Shown in pieces: positions 48,101 to 59,014 of a stretch of DNA of 64,000 nt. This DNA is from Agelas oroides (taxonomy: Eukaryota; Porifera; Demospongiae; Agelasida; Agelasidae). The stretch's first letter is position 1, and every line of letters begins with the position of its first letter. Below the pieces are notes generated by a model. The model was not told the origin of the DNA and did not search any database. It worked only from the letters and a program-made list of their open reading frames with translations. The position numbers and the translations under genes were made by a program. The stretch spans positions 3,057,262 to 3,121,261 of the forward strand of contig OX422198.1 of NCBI GenBank assembly GCA_949130485.1, in the 5' to 3' direction.

Positions 48101-50738
48101 GTGAAAACTGCTTTCTCGATCTTCCCTTGCAGTGAAACAGGCCTGCATCTGCTTCACAGCACTTCCTCAGTTGTTAAAATGGGTTTGTCAGGTAATTTCC
48201 TCTCATAAACAGGCTTGCACGAGCCTAATGCACAGGACCTCGACAGTGGTGAAAATTTCCTTCTTAGTCTTCCCTGGCACTTAAACAGGCCTGCACGTGC
48301 TTCACAGAACCTCCTCGGAGGTTAAAACTGCGTTACCAGGTTTTCCCGCACATAAACAGACTTGCACGAACCTCATAGGACCACCACGGTGGAGTAAACT
48401 GCTTTCTCGATCATCTCTGGAACTTAAACAGGCCTCCACGTGCTTCACAGCACCTCCTAGGAGGTTAAAACGGAGTTATCAGATCTTTCCCACACATAAG
48501 CAGGCTTAATATTTCACGAGCTGCACAGGACCTCCACAGTGGTGAAAACTGCTTTCTCGATCTTCCATTGCACTTAAACAGGCCTGCACCTGCTTCACAT
48601 CACCTCGGAGGATGAAACGGCTTTTTCTGGTCTTTCCGGCACATAAACAGGCCTGCACCAACCTCAAAAGACTTCCACAGTGGTGAAAACTGCTTTCTCG
48701 ATCTTCAATAGCAGTGTAACAGGCCTGCACCTGCTCACAGCACTTCCTCAGTTGTTAAAACGGCTTTGTCAGGTAATTTCCTTACATAAATAGGCTTGCA
48801 CGAGACTCACAGGACCTCGACAGTGGTGAAAACTTCCTTCTCAGTCTTCCCTGGCACTTAAACAGGCCTGCACGTGCTTCACAGAACCTCCTAGGAGGTT
48901 AAAATTGGGTTATCAGGTATTTCCCGCACAAAAAAACAAACTAGCACGAGCCTCATAGGACCACCACAGTGGAGAAAAATGCTTTCTCGATCTTCCGTGG
49001 CACTTAAACAGGTCTACACGTGCTTCACAGAATCTCCTCGGAGGTTAAAACCGCTTTACAAGGATTTCTCGCACATAAACATGTTTGCACTAAGTTCTCA
49101 CGGCCTCCACAGCGGTGAAAACTGCTTTCTCGATCATCTCTAAAACTTAAACAGGCCCCCACGTGCTTCACAGCACCTCCTATGAGGTTAAAACGGCGTT
49201 ATCAGGTCGTTCCCGCATATAAACATGCTTGCACCAACCGCACAGGGCCTTCACAGCCGTGAAATCTGCTCTCTCGATCTTCTCTGGCACATAAATAGGC
49301 CTACACGTGCTTCACAGCTCCTTGTCGGTGGATAAAACGGCGTGACCAGGTCTTTCTCACAATGAACAGGCTTGCACAAGCCTCACAGGATTTTCATAGT
49401 AGTGAAAACTGCTTTCTCGATCTTCCCTGGCGCATAAACAGGCCTACACGTGCTTCATAGCACCTCCTCGGAAGGTAAAATGGAGATATCAGGTCTTTCC
49501 CACACATAAGCAGGCTTAATATTTCACAAGCCGCACAGGACCTCCGCGTGGTGAAAACTGCTTTGTCGATCTTCCATGGCACTTAAACAGGCCTGCATCT
49601 GTTTCACATCACCTCCTTGGAGGATAAAACGGCTTTATCAGGTCTTTCCGGCACATAAACGGGCTTGCACCAACCTTACAGGACTTCCACAGTGATGAAA
49701 ACTGCTTTATCGATCTTCCCTTGCACTTAAACAGGCCTGCAGTTGCTTCAAAGCACTTCCTCAGTGGTTAAAACTGCTTTGTCAGGTAATTTCCTGACAT
49801 GAACAGGCTTACATGAGCCTCACAGGACCTCGACAGTGGGGAAATCTTCCTCCTCAGTCTTACCTGGCACTTAAACAGGCCTGCGCGTGCTTCAAAGCAC
49901 CTCCTCGGAGTTTAAAACGGCGTTATCTGGTATTTCCCGCACCTAAACAGGCTTGCATGAGCCTCATAGGACGACCACAGTGATGAAAAATGCTTTCTCG
50001 ATCTTCTCTGGAACTTAAACAGGCCTCCACGTGCTTCACAGCACCTCCTAGGAAGTTAAAACGGCGTTATCATGTCCTTCCCGCATATAAACAGGCTTGC
50101 ACCAACCTCTCAGGGCCTTCACAGCGGTTAAATCTGCTCTTTAGATCTTCTCTGGCACATAAACAGGCCTACACGTGCTTCACAGCTCCTTCTCGGTGGA
50201 TAAAACGCCGTTATCAGGTCTTTCCTGCACATAAACAGACTTGCACGAGCTTCATAGGACCTCCACGGTGGAGAAAAATGCTTTCTCGACCTTCCCTCGC
50301 ACTTAAACAGGCCTACACGTGCTTCAGAGCATCTCCTCGGAGGTTAAAACCGCTTTACAAGGATTTCCCAAACACAAACATGCTTGCACTAAGCTCTCAC
50401 GGCCTCCACAGCGGTGAAAACTGCTTTCTCGATCATCTCTGGAACTTAAACAGGCCTCCACGTGCTTCACAGCACCTCCTAGGAGGTTAAAACGGGGTTA
50501 TCAGGTCTTTCCCACATATAAGCAGGGTTGCACGAGTCACACAGGACCTCGACGGTGGTGAAAACTGCTTTCTCGATCTTCCATGGCACTTAAACCGGCC
50601 TGCACCTGCTTCACATCACCTCCTCGGAAGATAAAACGACTTTGTCTGGTCTTTCCGGCACATAAACGGGCTTGCACCAGGACCTCGACAGTGGTGAAAA
50701 CTTCCTTTTCAGTCTTCCCTGACACTTAAAGAGGCCTT
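45158..50738 (-). repeat. Satellite array segment, subfamily B, reverse orientation
   Basis: Continuous subfamily B dimers. A diagnostic variant GCAGGCTTAATAT (in place of GCAGGCTTGCACG) occurs at about 47631, 48501 and 49511, spaced by about 6 and 7 dimers. The ACAAGGATTT type occurs at about 46328, 47892, 49055 and 50353. The last satellite bases include AGGCCT, which is repeated after the next insertion. Confidence 0.92.
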
Positions 50739-51052
50739 TCACTGGAATTTTGGTGCTGGAAAAGTTGGTAAGACTGTCCTACCTTGAAAATTTTGGTCCT
50801 CCCTTAGTATGGCATTGTTTATTGCTAACAAGTTAGTTAACAATTTAAGTATATTATCTGTACGAAGTGAGCATTACCATGATAAAATATATATATACAG
50901 GAATAAACATAAACAAGTTGAGCAGTTTCTTATCTTACGACTTATATACATCGTTTGCCGTACCATGTAGTGTTGCTAGAAACTTACTGCTGTACATGGT
51001 ACATTGATGCAGGACTCTGTGTGGCACCACCTCTTACAGGGCCGTAGGAGCA

Positions 51053-51072
51053 GGTCCGGCGGCCGCCGGACC
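51053..51072. repeat. Perfect 20-bp GC-rich palindrome
   Basis: GGTCCGGCGGCCGCCGGACC, fully self-complementary. Its GGTCCGGCGG half recurs near the right end of the same element (GGTCCGCC at 51539 and CCGCCGGACC at 51591), suggesting a motif the element repeats. Confidence 0.9.
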
Positions 51073-51512
51073 AATGTTCGGCCAACCATGGATATTATGG
51101 ACTCGTTTACGGGTCTATAATATACCTTGGCCAATCAACCAGCGCAGAAATGCCGTATAAGTTTTGCCGGGCGTTTTGTCCAATTCTTGTTCCAACATTA
51201 CCGTACTAGGGACCCCGGCTTGGGGATAAAATTTCCCTAGGAAATATCAGCGCTGTGATAAAATTTTTTGATATCTGCCTTCTCTCAATACGCTCACGGT
51301 ACGATGGCGAAATACGAGGCTTTTGACATGTTTTGACGGTAGTCGTATAGGCCTAGGCTAGCCTATGACAACAAAACATGTCTATACACTCGCTATTACA
51401 ATGCAGGTTAGTTACAGCTATCCGCCATGGTGTAGTAGTCTAGCTCTATTAAGCGCACAAGACAGCAGCAAGCGAACTCGCTTGTGGTGCAGGTCGGACC
51501 GTTATTTTCACG

Positions 51513-51578
51513 GGGGGAACAAAATTTTCAGGCAAAAATGGTCCGCCTGGACCGATATTCCGGAAATTTTGTTCCCCC
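51513..51578. repeat. Inverted repeat with perfect 15-bp arms
   Basis: GGGGGAACAAAATTT (51513-51527) and AAATTTTGTTCCCCC (51564-51578) enclose a smaller inverted repeat, GGTCC-GCCT-GGACC (51539-51552). Together they could form a nested hairpin just inside the right end of the element. Confidence 0.9.
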
Positions 51579-51613
51579 GGACCAATTTTTCCGCCGGACC
51601 AAAATTTCCGTGA

Positions 51614-54600
51614 CAGGCCTCCACGTGCTTCACAGCACCTCCTAGGAGGTTAAAACAGCGTTATCAGGTCGTTCACGCATATAAACAGGCTTGCACCAAC
51701 CTCACAGGGCCTTCACAGCCGTGAAATCTGCTCTCTCGATCTTCTCTGGCACATAAACAGGCCTATACGTGCTTCACAGCTCCTTGACGGTGGATAAAAC
51801 GGCGTGACCAGGTCTTTCCCACAATGAACAGGCTTGCACTAGCCTCACAGGACTTCCATAGTAGTGAAAACTGCTTTCTGAATCTTCCCTGGCACTTAAA
51901 CAGTCCTCCACATGCTTCACAGTACCTCCTCGGAGGGTTTTTCCCACGCATAAGCACGCTTGCACGAGCAACACAGCACCTCCACAGATGTGAAAACTGC
52001 TTTCTCGATCTTCCATGGCACTTAAACAGGCTTACAAGTGCTTCACAGCATCTCCTCGGAGGTTAAAACGGCTTTATCAGGTAATTTCCTCACATAAACA
52101 GGCTTACACGATCCACACAGGACCTCGACAGCGGTGAAGACTTCTTTCTGAGTCTTCCCTGGCACTTAAACAGGCCTACTCTTGCTTCACAGCATCTCCT
52201 CGGAGGTTAAAACCGCTTTACAAAGATTTCCGGCACACAAACGTGCTCACTAAACTCTCACGGCCTCCACAGCGGTGAAAACTGCTTTCTCAATCAACTC
52301 TGGAACTTAAAGAGGCCTCCACGAGCTTCGCAGTACCTCCTAGGATGTTAAAACAGCGTTATCAGGTCGTTCCCGAATATAAACAGGCTTGCACCAACCT
52401 CACAGGGCCTTCACTGCCGTGAAATCTGCCCTCTCGATCCTCTCTGGCATATAAACAGGCCTACACGTGCTTCACAGCTCCTTGTCGGTAAAACGGCGTG
52501 ACCAGGTCTTTCCCCCACATAAACAGGCTTGCACTAGCCTCACAGGACTTCCATAGTAGTGAAAACTGCTTTCTCGATCTTCCCTGGCACATAAACAGGC
52601 CTACACGTGCTTCATAGCTCCTCTTCGGAAGGTAAAAAGGAGTTATCAGGTCTTTCCCAAACATAAGCAGGCTTAATAATTCAACAACCTTACAGGACTT
52701 CCACAGTGGTGAAAACTGCTTTATCAAACTTCCCTTGCACTTAAATAGGCCTACACTTGCTTCAAAGCATTTCCTCAGCGGTTAAAATGGCTTTTTCAGG
52801 TAATTTCCTCACATAAACAGGCTTGTACTAGCCTCACAGGACTTCCATAGAAGTGAAAACTGCTTTCTCGATCTTCCCTAGCACTGAAACAGGCCTACAC
52901 GTGCCTCACAGCAACTTGTAGGAGGTAAAAACGGACCTATCAGGACTTTCCCACACATAAGCAGGCTTGCACGAGCTCCACAGGACCTCCACAGTGGTGA
53001 AAACTGCTTTCTCGATCTTCCATGGCACTTAAACAGGCCTGCACCTGCTTCACATCACCTCCTCGGAGGATAAAATGGCTTTGTCTAGTTTTTCTGGCAC
53101 ATAAACTGGCTTCCACCAACCTCAAAGGACTTCCACAGGGGTGAAAACTGCTTTCTCAATCTTCCCTAGCAGTGAAACAGGCCTGCACCTGCTTCACAGC
53201 ACTTCCTCAGTTGTTAAAACGGCTTTGTCAAGTAATTTCCTCATAAACAGGCTTGCACGAGCGTCACAGGACCTCGACAGTGGTGAAAACTTCCTTCTCA
53301 GTCTTCCCTGGCACTTAAACAGGCCTGCACGTGCTTCACAGAACCTCCTCCGAGGTTAAAACTGCGTTATCATGTCTTTCCTGCACACAAACAGGCTTGC
53401 ACGAGCCTCATAGGAACACCACAGATGAGAAAAATGCTTTCTCGATCTTCCCTGGCAGTTAAACAGGCCTACACGTGCTTCACAGCACCTCCTCGAAGGG
53501 TAAAAAGGAGTTATCAGGTCTTTCCCACACATAAGCATGCTTGCACGAGCCGCACAGGAGCTCCACAGTGGTGAAAACTGCTTTTTCGATCTTCCATGGT
53601 ACTCCTGCATCTGCTTCACATCACCTCCTCGCAGGATAAAACGGCTTTGTCAGGTCTTTCCGGCACATAAACTGTCTTGCACCAACCTCACAGGACTTCC
53701 ATGCAGAGTGGTGAAAACTGCTTTCTCGATCTTCCCTAGCACTTAAACAGGCCAGCACCTGCTTCATAGCACCTCCGCAGTTGTTAAAACGGCTTTGTCA
53801 GGTAATTTCCTCACATAAATAGGCTTGCACCAGCCTCACAGGACCTCGACAGTGGTAAAACCTTCCTTCTCAGTCTTCCCTGGCACTTAAACAGGCCTGG
53901 ACGTGCTTCACAGCACCTCCTAAGCGGTTAAAACGGCGTTATCAGGTCGTTCCCGCATATAAAAACGCTTCCACCAACCTCACAGGGCCTTCACAGTCGT
54001 GAAATCTGCTCTCTCGATCTTCTCTGGCACATAAACAGGCCTATACGTGCTTCACAGCTCCTTGTCGGTAGATAAAACGGCGTGACCCGGTCTTTCCCCC
54101 ACATAAACAGGCTTGCACAAGCCTCACAGGACTTCCATAGTAGTGAATACTTCTTTCTCGATCTTCTCTGGCACATAAACAGGCCTACACGTGCTTCACA
54201 GCTTCTTCTCGGTGGATAAAATGCCGTTATCAGGTCTTTCCCGCACATAAACAGACTTGCACGAGTATCATAGGACCACCACGGTGGAGGAGAATGCTTT
54301 CTCGATCTTCCCTGGCACTTAAACCGGCCTCAACGTGCTTCACAGCGTCTCCTCAGAGGTTAAAACCGCTTTACAAGGATTTCCCGCACACAAGCATGCA
54401 TGCACTAAGGTCTCACGGCCACCACAGCGGTGAAAAACTGCTTTCTCGATCATCTCTGGAACTTAAACAGGACTCCTCGTGCCTCACAGCAACTCGTAGG
54501 AGGTAAAAACGGACCTATCAGGTCTTTCCCACACATAAGCAGGCTTGCACGAGCCCCACAGACCTCCACAGTGGTGAAAACTGCTTTCTCAATCTTCCAT

Positions 54601-57600
54601 GGCACTTAAACAGGCTTGCACCTGCTTCACAGCACTTCCTCAGCTGTTAAAACGGCATTGTCAGGTAATATCCTCACATAAACAGGCTTGCATGAGCCTC
54701 ACAGGACCTCGACAGCGGTGAAAACTTCCTTCTCTGTCATCCCTGGCACTTAAACAGGCCTGCACGTGCTTCACAGCACCTCCTCGGCCGTGAAAACGGC
54801 GTTATCTGGTCTTTCCTGCACATAAACAGGCTTTCACGAAACTCATAGGACTACCACTGTGGAGATGAATGCTTTGTCGATCTTCCCTGGCAATTAAACA
54901 GGCCTACACGTGCTTCAAAGCATCTCCTCGGTGGTTAAAACCGCTTTACAAGGATTACCCGCACACAAGCGTGCTTGCACTAAGCTCTCACGGCCTCCAC
55001 AGCGGTTAAAACTGCTTTCTCGATCATCTCTGGAACTTAAACAGGCCTCCACGTGCTTCAGAGCACCTCCTAGGAGGTTAAAACGGCGTTATGAGGTCCT
55101 TCCCGCATATAAACAGGCTTGCATCAACCTTACAGGGCCTTCACAGCGGTTAAATCTGCTCTCTCGATCTTCTCTGGCACATAAACAGGCCTACACATGC
55201 TTCACAGCTCCTTCTCGGTGGATAAAACGACGTGACCAGGTCTTTCCCCCAACATAAACAGGCTTGCACGAGCAGCACAGGACCTCCACAGTTGTGAAAA
55301 CTGCTTTCTCGATCTCCCATGGCAATTAAACAGGACTGCACCTGCTTCACAGCACTTCCTCAGTGGTAAAAACAGCTTTGACAGGTAATTTCCTCACATA
55401 AACGGGCTTCCACGAGCCTCACAGGACCTCGACAGTGATGAAAGTTTCCTTCTCAGTCTTCCTTTGCACTTTAGAGGTGAAAAATGCTTTCTCGATCTTC
55501 CCTGGCACTTAAACAGGCCTACACGTGCTTCACAGCATCTCCTCGGAGTTTAAAACCGCTTTACAAGGATTACCCGCACACAAATATTGCTTGCACTAAG
55601 CTCTCACGGCCTCCACAGCGGTTAAAACTGCTTTCTCGATCATCTCTGGAACTTAAACAGGCCTCCACGTGCTTCACAGCACCTCCTAGGAGGTTAAAAC
55701 GGCGTTATCAGGTCCTTCCCGAATATAAACAGGCTTGCACCAACCTTACAGGGCCTTTACAGCGGTTACATCTGCTCTCTCGATCTTCTCTGGCACATAA
55801 ACAGGGCTACACGTGCTTCACAGCTCCTTCTCGGTGGATAAAACGGCGTGACCAGGTCTTTCCCCCACATAAACAGGCTTGCACAAGCCTCACAGGACTT
55901 CCATAGTAGTGAAAACAGCTTTCTCGCTCTCCCTGGCACTTAAACACTTCCTCGGAGGGTAAAACGGAAGTATCAGGTCTTTCCCACACATAAGCAGGCT
56001 TGCACGAGCAGCACAGGACCTCCACAGTTGTGTAAACTGCTTTCTCGATCTTCCATGGCAATTAAACAGGACTGCATCTGCTTCACAGCACTTCCTCAGC
56101 GGTAAAAACAGCTTTGACAGGAAATTTCCTCACATAAACAGGCTTGCACGAGCCTCACAGGACCTCGACAGTGATGAAAGTTTCCTTCTCAGTGTTCCTT
56201 GGCACTTTAGAGGTGAAAAACGCTTTCTCGATCTTCCCTGGCACTTAAACAGGCCTACACGTGCTTCACAGCATCTCCTCGGAGGTTAAAACCGCTTTAG
56301 AAGGATTTCACGCACACAAATATTGCTTGCACTAAGCTCTCACGGCCTCCACAGCGGTGAAAACTGCTTTCTCGATCATTTCTGGAACTTAATCAGGCCT
56401 GTACACGTGCTTCACAGCACCTTCTTGGAGGGTAAAAGGGAGTTATCAGGTCTTTCCCACACATCAGCAGGCTTGCACGAGCCGCACAGGACCTCCACAG
56501 TGGTGAAAACTGCTTTCTCGATCTTCCATGGCACTTAAACAGGCCTGCACCTGCTTCACAGCACCCCCTCGGTGGTTAAACGGCTTTGTCAGGTAATTTC
56601 CTCACATAAACAGGCTTGCACGAGCCTCACAGGACCTCGACAGCGGTGAAAATTTCTTTCCCAGTCTTCGCTGGTACTTAAACAGGCCTGCACGTGCTTC
56701 ACAGCATCACCTCAGCGGTTAAAACGGCGTTATCAGGTCTTTCCTGCACATAGACAGGCTTGCACGAGCCTCATAGGAGAAGCACAGTGGAGAAAATGCT
56801 TTCTCGATCTTCCCTGTCACTTAAACGCGCTTCACGTCGTCTCCTCGGAGGTTAAAACCGCTTTACAAGGATTTCCCAAACACAAACATGCTTGCACTAA
56901 GCTTTCACGGCCTCCACAGCGGTGAAAACTGCTTTCTCGATCATCTTTGGAACTTAAACAGGCTTCCACGTGCTTCACAGCACCTCCTAGGGGGGTTAAA
57001 CCGAGTTATCAGGTCTTTCCCACACATATATATATAAGCAGGATTGCACGAGCAGCACAGTACCTCCACAGTGGTGAAAACTGCTTTCTCGATCTTCCAT
57101 GGCACTTAAACAGGCCTGCACCTGCTTCACATCACCTCCTCGGAGGATAAAACAGCTTTGTCTGGTCTTTCCGGCATATAAACCGGCTTGCACCAACCTC
57201 AAAGGACTTCCACAGTGGTGAAAACTGCTTTCTCAATCTTTCCTAGCAGTGAAACAGGCCTGCACCTGCTTCACAGCACTTCCTCAGTTGTTAAAACGGC
57301 TTTGTCAGGTAATTTCCTCACTTAAATAGGCTAGCACGAGCCTCACAGGACCTCGACAGTGGTGAAAACTTCCTTCTCAGTCTTCCCTGGCACTTAAACA
57401 GGCCTGCACGTGCTTCACAGAACCTCCTCCGAGGTTAAAACTGCGTTATCAGGTCTTTCCCGCATATAAACTGACTTGCACGAACCGCATAGGAACACCG
57501 CACAAGAACTCCACAGTGGTGAAAACTGCTTTTTCGATCTTCCATGGAACTCCTGCATCTGCTTCACAGCATCTCCTAGGAGGTTAAAACGGCTTTGTCA

Positions 57601-58818
57601 GGTCTTTCTTGCATATAAACGGGCTTGCACCAACCTCACAGGACTTCAACAGTGGTGAAAACTGCTTTCTCGATCTTCCCTAGCAGTGAAACAGGACTGC
57701 ACCTGCTTTACAGCACTTCCTCAGTTGTTAAAACGGCTTTGTCAGGTAATTTCCTCACTTAAATAGGCTAGCACGAGCCTCACAGGACCTCGACAGTGGT
57801 GAAAACTTCCTTCTCAGTCTTCCCTGGCACTTAAACAGGCCTGCACGTGCTTCACAGAACCTCCTCCGAGGTTAAAACTGCGTTATCAGGTCTTTCCCGC
57901 ATATAAACTGACTTGCACGAACCGCATAGGAACACCACGGAGGAGAAGAATGCTTTCTCGATCTTCCCTGGCACTTAAACAGGCCTACACGTGCTTCACA
58001 GCATCTTCTCGGAGGTTAAAACCGCTTTATAAGGATTTCCCGCACGCAAACATTCCTGCACTAGGCCTCTACAGCGGTGCAAACTGCTATCTCGATCATC
58101 TTTGGAACTTAAACAGGCCTACGTGCTTCACAGCACCTCCTAGGAGGTTAAAACTGCTTTGTCAGGTCTTTCTGGCACATAAACGGGGTTGCACCAACCT
58201 CACAGGACTTCAACAGCGGTGAAAAGTGGTTTCTTAAAACGGATTTGTCAGGTAGTTTCCTCACATAAACAGGCCTGCACGTGCTTCACAGCACCTCCTC
58301 GGCCGTGAAAACGGCGTTATCTGGTCTTTCCTGCACATAAACAGGCTTGCACGAGCCTCATAGGAGTACCACGGTGGAGATTAATGCTTTGTCGATCTTC
58401 CCTGGCAATTAAACAGGCCTACACGTGCTTCAAAGCATCTCCTCGGTGGTTAAAACCGCTTTACAAGGATTACCCGCACACAAGCGTGCTTGCACTAAGC
58501 TCTCACGGCCTCCACAGCGGTTAAAACTGCTTTCTCGATCATCTCTGGAACTTAAACAGGCCTCCACGTGCTTCACAGCACCTCCTAGGAGGTTAAAACG
58601 GCGTTATCAGGTCCTTCCCGCATATAAACAGGCTTGCACCAACCTTACAGGGCCTTCACAGCGGTTAAATCTACTCTCTCCATCTTCTCTGGCACATACA
58701 CAGGGCTACACGTGCTTCACAGCTCCTTCTCGGTGGATAAAACGGCGTGACCAGGTCTTTCCCCCACATAAACAGGCTTGCACAAGCCTCACAGGACTTC
58801 CATAGTAATGAAAACTGC
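51614..58818 (-). repeat. Satellite array segment, subfamily B, reverse orientation
   Basis: Subfamily B dimers. The block near 54910-55257 recurs near 58425-58805 (offset ~3515 bp) and, in shorter form, near 55550-55900. A variant CACTTTAGAGGTGAAAAA occurs at about 55468 and 56203. A 437-bp tandem repeat with the marker CTCACTTAAATAGGCTAGCA lies at about 57317 and 57754. The segment ends abruptly at AAAACTGC. Confidence 0.92.
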
Positions 58819-59014
58819 AAAGAGGTGTGTGTGTAAATCACGACTTTTGACACAATCTTGTCAACTTCAGACGGTAAGGAACAACACACCAGGCAAACTC
58901 AGCGACTTTCTCGGATCTTGACAGGCATATTATGTCATTCAAAATACGTACAGCTACCAGAATGGGTACAACCATGTCATTAAGTTCTCAAACCTCGTTC
59001 AAAAAAAAATTCGC
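58819..59014. other. Unique spacer at the subfamily B / subfamily A boundary
   Basis: 196 bp that do not match the satellite: a short GTGTGTGTG run, then unremarkable sequence, ending with a run of nine A before TTCGCC. Subfamily B lies on the left and subfamily A on the right. No inverted ends or target duplication were seen. Confidence 0.65.

Larger units (their letters stand above)
50739..51613. mobile_element. 875-bp non-autonomous TIR element
   Basis: The left end reads TCACTGGAATTTTGGTGCTG and the right end, inverted, reads TCACGGAAATTTTGGTCCGG. The inverted repeat is imperfect and continues with GGAAAAATTGGT-like sequence. AGGCCT flanks both sides (50732-50737 and 51615-51620), so the duplication is at least 6 bp and up to 8. 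The interior holds a perfect 20-bp palindrome and a 15-bp-arm inverted repeat. No coding domain was recognised; the 82-codon frame ending at 51613 runs through the terminal repeat and is not a gene. Confidence 0.75.

Noticed and set aside
51365-51613. 82-codon open frame at the end of the 875-bp element
   Set aside because: Its C-terminal half is the inverted-repeat-rich element end; no family resemblance.
58827-58835. Microsatellite GTGTGTGTG
   Set aside because: Only four to five repeats, too short to be called a feature.
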